Source: Phylloscopus collybita
Lineage: Eukaryota; Chordata; Aves; Passeriformes; Phylloscopidae
Length of the DNA stretch: 64,000 nucleotides
NCBI GenBank assembly: GCA_027886175.1
Contig: JAJNNQ010000024.1
Coordinates: 30,111,001 to 30,175,000, forward strand
Reading direction: 5' to 3'
Each line of letters starts with the position of its first letter. The first letter of the stretch is position 1. Positions 13,066 to 24,791 of this stretch are shown piece by piece. The notes below the pieces were generated by a model. The model was not told the DNA's origin, did no database searches, and worked only from the letters and a program-made list of their open reading frames with translations. The position numbers and the translations under genes are program-made.

Positions 13066-14539
13066 CCAACATTTTGGCCACAAATGTGTCTGGTTTTTTT
13101 CCCCTATGAAGTGCAGATTTTGTAAAGCCCTGATCTGCTTTTTGACAATTCACAGGAAACAAGTCAGGATGCTAACTGAAGTATTTAAATCTCATGGAAG
13201 TAAATGGTCAGCTTTTTTGGAGAGGACAGACAATGAAAACCCTTAATAATAAAACCATTAAAAATACAGGGCATAGAATGATAAAAATATCACCTGGGAT
13301 TAATGCTATTTCCCATTAAATACTTCTTCAATGTTTTCCAAAGTTTTAAGGGAAAACTTCTAGAGCAAAATCCTACATTTGGCATCATCCTACAGAGATG
13401 AAAACACGTCCACCAAGTCTCTACACTGTTGACAGTGTTATCTGAGAGAAAAAGGAAAATAAAGGAAATCAGCAGATTGACTTCTCTCTTCACTGCTGTC
13501 TCCTGTTGTTTCAAAAACCAGCTCAGCCAGATAAACACTTTGATGAGGTTGTGCCAACTTCTTTTGCAAAATTATTTGACAAACCATACTGGCTTATAGG
13601 GGTGTGTGGGAATGCCCATTAGCAGAAGCACCCATATCACCTGAGGGACATGGGTGTTACTTTCTCTCTGTCCTCAGATTCTTGTAAGGCTCAGGACATC
13701 TTCAGGAAAGGATATTTATTCATCTCAACTACAAAAAGCTACTGTTCTAGCGAAGCACAGCCAATTTCCAAGACTTCTGCTTACCTTTCTCTAGCTGTAA
13801 AAGAAGATTGGGAAACATGTCTCACAGTCACTATAAAATTAGCAGTTACATTGGTAAAGACCTGTAAACTAAGTTTTGCTGATGATGTATCAAACCCTAG
13901 CGCTAACAAGGAAACAAAGCAACCCTGTGAATTTCATTTTCTGTGGTTTATGAAAGCTGCAACAGCCGAAGAGCATGGATCCACACTCCTAGGGCAACCA
14001 GCATGCAAGAACAACGGAGAAGAAATGGAACCGCCACCCTCTGCTACCCAAAAGGCCAGAAGATTAAAGGAGCTTCAAATGTAACCCAAGAATTGTAGCC
14101 AAACATGAATAGAACATATAGCCTTGAAACACGGTTCAGACTTAAAGAGACTTTCTGTTAAAAACTGGTACTAAGAAGTGAATTTCTTCATGGAACTGGT
14201 GCCCGTCTCCATATCTTTCAAATCTGCTTTATTTTGCAGGCTTCCTTATCCTCATAGGATTTTTCCCTGCCCAGTGGTAAGCCTTAATTCACAAATGTTT
14301 CCGTTCTAGCACTTCTATAACCCTGTGAAATAGCAAAAGTGCTAACCCACCTAATCTGTGGCTAATTTGGCATGTTCAAACTCTAGACTACTTGGCAAGC
14401 TGGACTGGTTCTTGCTTAAAAATAAGAATAATCTTAAAATAATTAATACAAGACCTAAAAGCCAAACAACATTGCACAACATGGAATGTGATTATTACAG
14501 ACAAATTACAAACTTTAATATAGACTATTGCTCTAAGGC

Positions 14540-14563
14540 AAAAAAAAAAAGGGGGGGGGGGGG
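14540..14563. repeat. adjacent homopolymers A11 then G13
   Basis: Eleven A are followed directly by thirteen G. The G run could form intermolecular quadruplexes and is a likely place for sequencing error. Confidence 0.9.
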
Positions 14564-17500
14564 AATACATTGTGTACTATCTGAACAATGTTGAGACATC
14601 TCAGTCAAATCTGCAGGGATGTCACATTGTCACATTTCAACACCTCGTCCGGATTTTCCCATCCACAAACAAAAAAAAGAGCTGAAAAGTTGGCTAAAGT
14701 AAAGACAAACAACTACCATATCAAAGGTATTTCTGCAAAACTACTGATCTTGAAGGGTACATTGATTTTATCTCCAGGTAACATTCAGAAAGATCTTCTG
14801 TCTTTACAAAAAAAAGGTACCTATTTTTAAGAGATGTACATAAAACCAAGCCAACACCAGCTTGCTAGGCTCCTGATCTTCTTTATACTAAAAAGACAAC
14901 CAAACAAACAAAAAACACCTCCAAACCATAGGAAAAAAAATCAAGTATATTTCATGTTGCTTAAAAAAACCCAACCACTAACAGAAACAGAATTATCTGA
15001 CACTTGGTGCTATCTCAGAAACTGATCTGGCACATCATCCTGTATTACTAGTTAAACCCACTGACAGCCATAGAGCTGGACACTTAATTTTTAAAAGTCT
15101 GAGGATTGTGTGCTCTTTTTTGCCCTTTTTCGAAGAAACACTGCTGAACAGATTAAGAAGTAATGCATTTACAAGGTTTTTTGGAAAACAGTTTTAGCAA
15201 GGGCACAGGCACAATAAAAGACTATATACACTGTACCTAGCACTTCACTATACATTTACTACCATGAAGATATTTACAAGATGCTTTGAGTTCCATTTTT
15301 TAAAGGCCCATTTTGACTTAACAAGGCAGCAGATACAGTTTTCAAAGTTTCAGAAAGCTTTTAGGTAAGTGAGAAGGCAAAAAAAACTGACTGTCAAAGC
15401 CAGGTCAATTTAAAATGAAAACGCCTTCAGATTTGTTAACTGAGATTTTTTAACTTGAGCTGAAAACACAAAATTTCTTTACCACGTTCAAAGATGCTGC
15501 AGTGCAATAAATCTGTTTAAATTTAAAAAAACCTCACCTTCATTTCTATAATCCCACAGGTCCACAATCAACTTGAAACCAAAAGGTCCCACAAGTCATA
15601 ACACAAAGCAGCAAGTGATGGGGAATTAAACTATTCAGCCACACAGGATTATACTGACATTAAAAAATAACCTCACGTTAATGTGCTCATCCACATGAAA
15701 CAACAAAAGTCATTATTCCTGTGTGCCAAATGAAAATGCAATCTGTTTTTCTTTTAAAGAGGAGATACATTTGTATTTTGACCAAGATTCCAGCACATCC
15801 TCCCTGCATTCACAGAATGGGCTGGCCAACTATGTATTTGCTATAAGGTCATATCTAAAAGAGGGACTGCTTGAAAAACTACATTTGACAGTCATCTGCC
15901 AGAAAAAAGCCCACCCTAACATTTCCAAAATCCTAACTTGCCTAAACATTCTTTATGAGTGAACAAGAGTGCACCTTCCAGAATTTCATACCATGAAAAA
16001 ATCTCTGACAGTTTAAAACAAATTAAGTTAAAAATAAACTAAATTATTAATTAAGTTGACTTTGTAGATTCAAGCAGCTTTTGTTCAGGGTTGGGAATGT
16101 CAGAAGGCAGTGAAACCAAAGCTACCCCATGCTTCCCATGATGACAAATCTGCCTGCCACAATTGTATTATTTGCTGTGACTCAGCACTACGGAAGATAC
16201 GCGTGCAAACCCACAAAATAACACTAAGTCAAAATTCTACTGATTCCATCCTAGCTTTGGACACCAGCAAGGAAAGAGTCACACAGCACTGAGGTGTCAG
16301 CCATATCAAGCCAAAACCCACTGGCACTTCAAAGCTTGGTTATGCTCATTCTGCCTCCCTCATCCCATTTACACCTGATAGCCCTCCTACCAAAAGCTCC
16401 TGAATCCAACCAACAGCACATTCACAAAGACACCTCTTCTCTTTTCTGACCATTTATCAATACCAAAAAAATGGTAGAATAAAAACACGGAGGCAGTGTA
16501 AGAAAGGATCATGTGGAAGCTCTACAAGGAATCCCTGTGTCTTTTAAGAGGCAATCTCATCCTACTTCAGACAAAAACCACAACAACCTAATGTTAATCA
16601 CAACATTATTATCAGACTTTACTTGCAGATACTTATAGTTTGTGATCCACTAATAGGTGGCTTGTTTGACAAAATGACATTTTCATAATTCAGGAGGTGT
16701 TACCTTAGCACTAAATTTGGTAGGCTTACAAAGCCTTGTTTGGAGATACGTTCAGGATGTTTAGCCACAGGGTATTTATTTTATGGTTTTAGAATCAGTA
16801 CATCACTTACATATAATCTCAATAAATAAAAAAATAAAAATAATTTTAAAAAAATAAAATAAAGATCTGTGTGTGTCAAACCAGTTGGTATCTCACAGAA
16901 CATGCGAATCCTCCCGCCGAGCCAGACAAGCACTCTGAACTACCAAATAAAAACAGAAAAAATAAATACTCTGGGTTACAAGGAAGCTGTCAGCAGCAGG
17001 TGACTGGCTAAATCTTATGTCACACTCTGAAAGCTCAGAGTCCATAACTCTCCACATACATCTAGGAACAGTAGTACTTCTTTCTGTTTCAATGTGTTTT
17101 AGCATCTGTCTCCTCGTGACACTAAGCAATAATTACGTTTCAAGGAAGTGTTCACATTATTCCAAATCAAATTTCTTCTGTCACTGAACTCCATTTATTC
17201 CTGTCTAACATGAACAGATCAGTAGAAGTGACCCTGTGATGTCCAGTCTACTATTACTTTCTAGCACTTTTTCACACCTTCCTGCTACAAACACCCTTTA
17301 TAAATCAATTCTGGTGAAAGGAAATTTACTGTCACCTGTCTTAGACTACCTCCACTTTGCTCTTCAAATTAATTATTACGTCTGTATAACGTTTAATGCA
17401 ATTCAAGACATTCAGGAGGCGGCATAATATAATTTCCAGTCCTATGGGTCTGCAGATTTTATATTCAGTAGAGGTTTTCAGAGTGTTTAGCTTAAAATTA

Positions 17501-18480
17501 CCTCTTCTGTTTTTCCAGAGTCCCTTTACCTTGTCCACAATAACTTAAAACTGCTGATACTTCTACAGGCCCTGCATTCTACTGCTGTCATTTTGCATCT
17601 TGAAAACTCCACATTCGTTCTTGGAGCAGTTTAATCCACTTACATGTTTAACACACTTCAAACACTGTAACAGACAAGGATTTTTTTCTTCAGAGCAGAA
17701 AAAAAAATTTTGCTATCATAATGCTGCCTCTATTCTCTGTAATTTACATCAGCATTTCTTTATTAGTATTATTATATTATTTAAATAAATACATCCACTA
17801 TGCTTTAGCTCCTTAGTGTAAAGCTGAATAATCTTTCTATCATTTCAGCTTCCACTTGTTCTCTGAAAAAGAGGTGATCTGGTCTTTCTAACTTGTTTGT
17901 CCATTACATCATTCCAGAACCTCCTGTGCAGATATTTCAGCCACTCAGAATATTTCATCAAGTGTGTAATTCCTTTAATGTCTTTTATTTTTCTTGACTT
18001 GCTCACAGCCTACTAGGCTTGCTCACTATTCCCTTTGGCCTTCCAAAGTATTTAAACAAATACAATAAATCTAGCTATTTGCTGCTGCTCTTCTATTTCT
18101 CTTATGTTTCAAATTAACATTAAAGCCCCTAGCCCTAAATCACATCACTTTTTTATCTGCTACATGCTATTTTGGAAAATTTTGATTTCAGTTTTTCAGA
18201 GAGGCAGTCTTTTAAATCCATTAACCTCTTCCCATAAAAGCTACATTTTGCAATTTAAGAACTTGTTTAGTTGCCTTTAAAAGTACACTTTTATTTTGTG
18301 TTCTTAAAGATAGAAGGTAATCCCCCTCAAGAAGTTGTAAAACACTCCAGAAAAAAAAAATTCAGACCCTGTGAAGGGACAAACAGAAAGATTTTAAAGC
18401 AAGCCTGCAGAAACAGGACCATGAAAGAGAATGTACCATTCCATTACCATTAGCTTATTCAACAGAAAGGGAGGAGAGAG

Positions 18481-18610
18481 AAGAGAAGAGAAGAGAAGAG
18501 AAGAGAAGAGAAGAGAAGAGAAGAGAAGAGAAGAGAAGAGAAGAGAAGAGAAGAGAAGAGAAGAGAAGAGAAGAGAAGAGAAGAGAAGAGAAGAGAAGAG
18601 AAGAGAAGAG
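18481..18610. repeat. (AAGAG)26 pentanucleotide microsatellite
   Basis: It is 130 bases of perfect AAGAG units preceded by imperfect GAGAG. The plus strand is all purine, so it is a polypurine-polypyrimidine tract that could form triplex DNA. On the transcribed KPNA1 strand it reads CTCTT, so the pre-mRNA would carry a long pyrimidine tract rich in UCUU. Confidence 0.97.
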
Positions 18611-19978
18611 GTATAGAAACACCCAAGCTGAAATAAGACTATCAAATAGCCTGCTTAAATAAACGTTTACACTTAGAAGTTTCTATAAAGAACCTTTCAG
18701 AAACTGCTACAACTGACTGTAGGACTTTTTAGTTCTCATTTTAGTGACTTGGGCCAGTGCTGCTGCCATGGGCTATTGCTGCCTTTCCCTTTCCAAAGGG
18801 ACTAAACTGGGACTTCTCCAGGAGCCAGCACTCAGCTGAATATCCAGGACCACACGAGCATGCCAGCTCTGAAGTCATCAACACAGAGAACATTACATTG
18901 GAAAAAATCAACACATAGCACACTGACAGCAAAAGGTGAACACCCTGGTACAGCATCAGAATGAGAGATGGGATGTAACAAAGACTCTGTTTTGAAGTTG
19001 GGGGGCTGTGGGACGATGCCAAGCCCCCAAAACAGTCACACCTTTCAGAAGTGAAGCATCACTGAATCTGTTTGAAAGGCTGTGACAAGCAAATCCAAGC
19101 TGAGAAAAACCTCTACCTCATGTGTCATCTTAAGTTACCGTGCCTCAAGCTACGATTCATTTCCCCTGTGCCTATGGGTATGTCTAAAGGGTAATTAAAA
19201 GGTGCAACCACAGTTCAGTAGAAACTTCAAAACTTATTTTGAATGAGCTAGTTCACATGTCAATGCAGGTGGTAACACTGAAAGGAGAACACAATGAAGT
19301 TACAATAAAAACAAGGCCAAATACACAAAAGATCAGCTTGATACAACCTATTAATTTACACAGTGCTTCATTAACTATTCTACTCTAGCTACTAATTGCC
19401 AGAGGTATATACAACATAGCTTTCAAATAAAGAGCTTCTAAGGATAAAGTTGCAATCCCATTTCCTGAGAGCTCATAGACATATCCCAACTCTGTTAAGT
19501 CTTTCATTAACATCAAGCAGCCGGACCAGAAAATACGCCAGCAAACAAAAAAATCCAGAGGAACAGCAGCTTGAATAAAGGATAAAGGGACCATTAAACA
19601 CCACCACTCAGCACCATTTGGGAATTCTGCAGAAACAGCAGCCCGGTATTTTCACAGCTCATGACGTATCTTTCCAGCTCGGAATTTCATTTTCATGAAA
19701 CGCCCTCAAGAGGCAAAGCTTAAAATCATTGTTGCATGGATCTCGCTACGGCCAAGACAGATTTAGAGACTATGAATGGGACACATTTCTTCTACATATA
19801 AAGTCCCTGGAACAGGAAAACTGGAAACGGCTACCAAGCACAAACCTGTCATCGTACACAGGCAAAGAAATGACGTTGTAAGTCAGATAATGCGAGGCTA
19901 CAGGGTGATATTTGCAGAGAGAAGGCAGAGCTTTTTTAAGATCAGAAAGATCCAGGAGAAAGTTTCTCTTCCCCTCCA

Positions 19979-20215
19979 CGGAATCAATTAGGTTGGAAAG
20001 GACCTCTCAGATCACCGAGTCCAACTATGACCCAACACCATCGTGTCAAACAGACCATGGCACTGAGTGCCACGTCCAGTGTTTCCTCAAAGACTTCCAG
20101 GGACGGTCTCCTTGGGCACCGTCTCCTTGGGCAGCCCATTCCAATGCTTAACCACGCTTCTCGTGAAGAAATTCCTCCTGATGTCCAAGCTAAACCTCCC
20201 CTGGCTCAGCTAACG
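19979..20215 (-). mobile_element. CR1 LINE 3'-end fragment, minus orientation
   Basis: The plus strand reads GGTTGGAAAGGACCTCTCAG, GAGTCCAACTATGACCC, GGGCAGCCCATTCCAATGC and GAAGAAATTCCTCCTGATG. This is the reverse-complement signature of avian CR1 3' regions. It abuts the KPNA1 CpG island. A 15-base internal tandem duplication (GTCTCCTTGGGCA twice) lies at about 20106-20133. There is no reverse-transcriptase coding sequence. Confidence 0.85.
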
Positions 20216-20572
20216 ACGATGTCCTCTCGTCCAGCTGACGCCCTGCCTCTGCTCGCAGCCCGTCCCGCCGCAGGAGCAGCATCACCGGGCCAGCCCGCCC
20301 CGCGGCACGGAGTTGTCCGACTCCGCGCAGCCAACCACGGCGATTTCCAAAGCCGGCGCGCGGCCCCGCCACCGGCACAAGCCAATAGAGTTCCTCCAAC
20401 CACGAGGAGCCTCTCCCTGGGCAGGGCAGGGCAGGACCGGCCCGCCTCTCCCCAGTTCCCCCACGAGGTGCGAGTCCCCGTCCCGGTCCCGATCCCGGCC
20501 CACGCGCGCGCCGCTCCCGCCGCGCCGGTCCCGGCCCCGCCCCGCCCCGCGCGCGGCCCCCGCGCGCCTGTT

Positions 20573-20591
20573 GCGCGCGCGCGCGCGCGCC
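20573..20591. repeat. (GC)9 alternating run
   Basis: It is pure alternating GC in the CpG island, capable of Z-DNA. It lies just inside KPNA1 intron 1. Confidence 0.9.
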
Positions 20592-20804
20592 CGGGCCGGG
20601 GGTTCGCGAGAGGGCTCCCGCCGCGCGCGGCACCCCCCGGCCCGGGCCTCCCCTCCCCCGCCCCCCACCACAACCCGAGGCGCCGGCAGCCGATCCCCGC
20701 CTGGTCCCTCCTCCCGCGGGGACGCGGCCCCGCGCACCCCCCGGCTGCCGTCACGCTCGCTCCGCCGGAGCCGAGCTAACGGGGCTCTCCCCCGGCCCCC
20801 GTAC

Positions 20805-20950
20805 CTGCTGCCGGCCCGGCGCGGCCCCGCGCTGTCTCCTCTCGGGCCCGAGGCGCGCGAGCGCCGCTCCCTCCCTGCCTCACTCCTTCCCTCCCTGCCT
20901 GCCCGGCGCTGGCTGGCGGCGGCACTGCGCACGCGCGCGGCGCGCCGCGG
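20805..20950 (-). other. KPNA1: KPNA1 exon 1, 5' untranslated (right boundary approximate)
   Basis: On the minus strand GGCAGCAG|GTACGG is a good splice donor in the heart of the CpG island. No translated part of KPNA1 upstream of its ATG exon is expected. The transcription start is not visible, so the right limit is a guess from the position of the ETS- and CTCF-like motifs. Confidence 0.55.
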
Positions 20951-20960
20951 CGCCCTCTGG
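20950..20960 (-). promoter_or_regulatory. CTCF-like core motif
   Basis: GCGCCCTCTGG fits the reverse form of the CTCF core (GCGCCMYCT-G-type consensus). It is followed at 20971 by CTTCCGGC, an ETS/GABPA core. This is assigned from motif shape only. Confidence 0.4.
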
Positions 20961-21034
20961 GAGGAGAGCCCTTCCGGCGAGACCGGCCGGCGGCGGCGGC
21001 GCCCTCCTCAGGACGGCACGGCCCAGAAGGAAAG

Positions 21035-21050
21035 ACTACGACTCCCGGCA
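21035..21050 (+). promoter_or_regulatory. ZNF143/THAP11-type element, plus strand
   Basis: ACTACGACTCCCGGCA is a one-base variant of the ACTACAAYTCCCRGC promoter element bound by ZNF143 and THAP11. It lies upstream of KPNA1 exon 1. Confidence 0.55.
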
Positions 21051-21092
21051 AACAGCGCGCGCCCCCGCGCGGGCGTGCCTCTCCCGCCCCGG

Positions 21093-21112
21093 GGCACGCC
21101 GGGAGTTGTAGT
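21093..21112 (-). promoter_or_regulatory. ZNF143/THAP11-type element, minus strand
   Basis: Read on the minus strand it is ACTACAACTCCCGGC followed by GTGCC, close to the full ZNF143 consensus. It points toward the copy at 21035, making an inverted pair about 60 bases apart. Confidence 0.65.
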
Positions 21113-21420
21113 GCGACGGGCGGCGGCGCCGCGCCCGGGAGGGTTTGGGGAGCAGAGAGGAGGTGCCGCGTCCCTTCCCCGCCTGAGGGGCGGCGGCAGC
21201 CGGCCGCGGGGGTCGCGTGCTCGGACACGGAGGCGGTGGTGGCGATGGCGCAGCAGCCACCAATGTCACGGCAGTGTTAGGCCCCAGCGCGCCGCCCGCC
21301 AGCGCCGCCGCCTGGGAGCCCCGTGCCGGGAAGTGCTGAAAGGGGTGGGGATGCTCCCGGGGCCGTTACGGGCCAGGATAGCGCAGCGGGCTGATAGTTC
21401 CACTTTAATGAACGCAGGTC

Positions 21421-24400
21421 TCTTAGCAGTGGCCTCGGTGTCACCGCATGCGGCGTCACTGCGGGTGCGGCAGGCAGCGGAGCCATTTCGCCACGGACAG
21501 AGCGGCGGCCGCGGGCTGGACGGTCAGCTCGGAAAGCCACCACAGCTGCTGGACAGCCACGGTGTGTGATGCGGCAGACACGTCCATCAGATTGTGGGGC
21601 ACAAGCTGGCCTGCAGACCCACAGAGGAGTACAGGGTGGTGACAGCAGGAGGGGGAGCCCCAGCAGCCCCCACCAGGCTGTTTCCAGACCCACCCCAGGA
21701 GCCATCAGCCCACTAAAGGCCCAGTTCGAGGGGCACAGGGGCAGGAGAAAACCCAAATTAAGGACTCAGAGAAAGGAACATCTGTCCAGCCCCAGCCCAG
21801 GGGAGCCTCAGCCCCAGAGCACCTTGAGGATTGGGGTCAGAGCCGTGGTCAGAGGTGTGGGACACAGGATGGGATGCAGGGGAAGAGCATTTAGGGATTG
21901 CACAGAACTCATTAGGGAGTGATTAGTGCAGGAACCAGGGGTGATCTAGGGGACATAGGGAAGCAAATACAGCATACAGGAATAAAAAGGGCCAGTCACA
22001 TGTAAATGATTTGTGATGGTTTGTCCATGTCCTGCACCTGATCAGTGCAGCCTGCTGGGTCTTCTCATTAAACTCCTTTTGCACTTTGCCCTGGGTGAGG
22101 AACCTGTGGCCAGAACACCACAGGGAGTTGGCTGCTGGGGGCTGGAGAGGTTGGGATTGAGGGGCAGCTGCTGGGCACTGCCTGAGCCCTGATGCTGGAA
22201 GGAGACACACTGTACATGTGTGTAAATACTTCTGTAAATACACAGATGCTCACTAGTGCACCTCCATCCAGCTCAGCTGGAGCAGGGCGTGGGATGAGGC
22301 TGCCAGTGCTGGGTGGGAGTGCTCTGTGTGGATGGATGTGTAATCTGTGTCCATGTGTATTTGCTGAATTGGTGCATATGTGAATTTGTGCATGTGCCTC
22401 TTGGGAATACAAATTCTGTCTGGCTTTTGCTTGGACATGGGCATGGGGCTGCAGCAGCCTCACCTCTCTCAGACTACCACAACTCAGACAATTCTGCCAC
22501 ATCAATAGATACATATATTTGTGTACATATTGGTATATTTCATAGGGCTTTATATAGAAGCACAGCATTTCTACCCATTGAATTGAGATGATAGATTAAA
22601 GCAGACAGGCAACAGCTTTCTCCCAAAGCATTCGCACCAATAAATAAATAAATAACAGTTCTGCTTTTCTTTCAGGGATTTCACGTTTCTTGCATCCTAC
22701 CTAAGCACATCTGTAATGCAGCAGGAGGTCTGGTTACAGTATTGGTTGGCAATCCTGATATACCTTGAATCAAATTAGCACAGTTATGGGTGGCAGCAGA
22801 GATCTTCACGTTCTCCTGGTTTTGATAAAAGTCTGGTTTCAGGTGCAGCTGAGCTAATGCAATGCAGGTACAAGGATGAATTCCTGCTTCCTGCTCCCTT
22901 CTCTCCATCAAGTACATGTTTAAAGACATGGTGAAATATGTTCATTCTGCATGTCTTGTGATAACTGCCCTTAACAGCCACCACAGATGACACCTTTTTG
23001 GATTACAGTCATCACCTGCAGGCAAGGATTTGCAAAACTTGGGGCCTTGTGTGGGGTGAGGCTGTGAGGCAGCATACCAGAGAGAGAGAGGGAGAGGCAG
23101 GTCCAGGCTGTCTGGGTCTGGTCATGGAGCAAGGCATGGAAACAGCAAAAAGTACCACCAGAGTTCCAGCTGCATGAAACCAGAGATAACTGAGACCAGA
23201 CTGACATCAGGTGCTGGTAAAATTAAGACAGAAGGCAGCTTCATTTCTGACAACAACTTCTGAAGCCCTGAGTGTTTTTGTAATCTCAGTTAATTCAGCT
23301 GGAGGGAATTTACTCTTAAACCAATACACAATTTTGAGAAGAATTTTTCTTCATGCAAAAATTGAGGCACACCCTCAGCCTGTTTTTAAACACAGCCTGA
23401 AAAGAGGACAACAACACTGAAGGCTGACGAATGACCCTGAGCTGGGGGAGGAAGAATGGAAGTGGACAGAGTAAACAGATCAGCCATCACACTCTGATTG
23501 GGTTTAATTCGAGTTTAGGCATAATACCCCTGGCTCTTGCTTTCCCCAGTGCAATGGGATGCCAGAAAATGGTATCACGATAATACAGCCCTTTCTAAAA
23601 AAGGCCACGGAGCCAGACTGCTGACCATATTTAGCTCTACTAAATTGCAATTGGCACCAGCAAGCCTTGGTTGTCACCCACTGACATTTTGTTCAGCCCT
23701 AAAAATGAAAACAGTTGCCTGCACTGTTTCAAGCCATAAGAATCACTGGGCACTCACAGATAGGGAAAGAGAAAGATAAGGCAAAGTAACAAGTTCATCA
23801 TGATTTAGGATCTCAAAGCCACCACAGCCAAAAGGGTTGTTCTCTGTTTCTGAGGCAGTGAGAGGTGGAAGGAAATGGCAGCAGGGTCACAAGGGATCTG
23901 TGCAGGCAGATGGGCTGAGCACCCACCAGGGAGAAGCAGTGCCTGCCCCATCTGCAGCTCTGAACCTCACTGGCATGGACAGCCTCACCATCAGTGTGAA
24001 GTGCTCACCATGAAAGTCACCGTGAAATCTTTTAATGAGTCCATGCCTGCAGTAAAACTTGACTGCTCTCCTTTGCTTCCCCAGGTTTGGCTGGGGAAGG
24101 GTGGTGCTGGGAGCTGTACCCTCAGGCTTACTCTTGATGGCTGATGAGACCTTTTCACTGTGCAGTGGAGGGAATGAAGTTTGGGAGTCTCTCGGGGGTC
24201 CCCAGGAGGAGGGCAGGCACCTTTGCCCAGCTGCTCAAGTCTGGGCCATTCGCACTCTCCTCTCCTTATGTCCACCCTGCCTGGACAGATCAGAAAGCTG
24301 GTATTGCTGTCTCTGCCAGCTGCTGCATCCAGTGACAATGGGAACTGGGTGACAATCCCAACTGCAGAAACCACAAACTGCTGTGGGCACCAAGGCGAGT

Positions 24401-24705
24401 GAAGCTGTAAAGGGCAAACCACCGTCAGAGAGCAGCAGGGAGCTGACACAGGACTGGGGAAGGGGTTTGATCTTTTCCTCTCATGCTGGGGGCACAAGGG
24501 TACTCTTGGTTCTGCCTCTCCACTTGTCTGCTAAGTATCACTCCAGGAGTGACAGAGTTAACAAATACAGTGGAAGAGACAGCTCTGTAAGCTGAGCTAC
24601 ATGGTCACATGCACAGGTTTTATTTTTAACATCCCAAAACTACTTCATGTTTCTGCCTGGGCTTGCTCCGTGTCCTTCTGTTCTCTTCTCTTTCTTTGCT
24701 TGCAG
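21421..24705. other. interval between the KPNA1 CpG island and the first recognised FBXO40 exon
   Basis: No coding exon is recognised. A short (AATA)n run lies near 22638-22653 and a diffuse TG/ATGT-rich stretch at about 22200-22420. Any FBXO40 exon 1 (untranslated) and promoter probably lie here. A TATA-like TTTATATAG near 22549 and a MEF2-type TTATTTTTAA at 24620-24629 are candidates only. Confidence 0.5.
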
Positions 24706-24791
24706 TTCTCCCTCACCCACCTCACTTCAGCCCAGCTGAGCACAACCAGGAGAGAAGTGTTTGGTACGTGCACAGGGACTCTATGATCAAG
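24706..24791 (+). CDS. FBXO40: FBXO40 predicted exon with start codon (ATG at 24783; codes Met-Ile-Lys)
   Basis: An excellent pyrimidine tract and acceptor (TTCTTTGCTTGCAG) precede 86 bases ending ATG ATC AAG|GTAAGG, a consensus donor in phase 0. The large downstream exon needs a phase-0 partner. The recalled human protein begins Met-Gly-Lys before the equivalent ARRSPPG, so Met-x-Lys followed by an intron fits. Most of the exon would be 5' untranslated. RNA evidence is needed to confirm it. Confidence 0.65.

Larger units (their letters stand above)
8085..20804 (-). other. KPNA1 intron 1 (about 12.7 kb)
   Basis: It links the non-coding exon 1 in the CpG island to the ATG exon. It is AT-rich with short chance reading frames only. 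It contains a (TA)n tract near 12510-12523, poly(A) at 13046-13065, an A11G13 homopolymer pair at 14540-14563, (AAGAG)26 at 18481-18610 and a CR1 fragment at 19979-20215. I recognised no coding exon or RNA gene. An additional untranslated exon cannot be excluded. Confidence 0.7.
20270..21420. promoter_or_regulatory. CpG-island promoter of KPNA1
   Basis: It is an abrupt GC- and CpG-rich block in AT-rich surroundings, with many GGGCGG/CCCCGCC boxes and no TATA box. It contains an ETS-type CTTCCGGC at 20971, a CTCF-like GCGCCCTCTGG at 20950-20960 and two inverted ACTACRACTCCCGGC elements at 21035 and 21112. The KPNA1 exon 1 donor lies at its left side. The layout suits a housekeeping promoter firing toward the minus strand. 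Long reading frames here come from the lack of stop codons in GC-rich DNA and resemble no protein I know. Confidence 0.85.

Noticed and set aside
18394..18645. Frames reading Ser-Ser-Leu-Leu-Phe and Arg-Glu-Glu-Lys repeats
   Set aside because: They are translations of the (AAGAG)n microsatellite.
20313..21569. Open frame of 418 codons on the plus strand (and several on both strands) across the KPNA1 CpG island
   Set aside because: GC-rich DNA lacks stop codons. The translations are Arg/Pro/Ala-rich, overlap on both strands and resemble no known protein.
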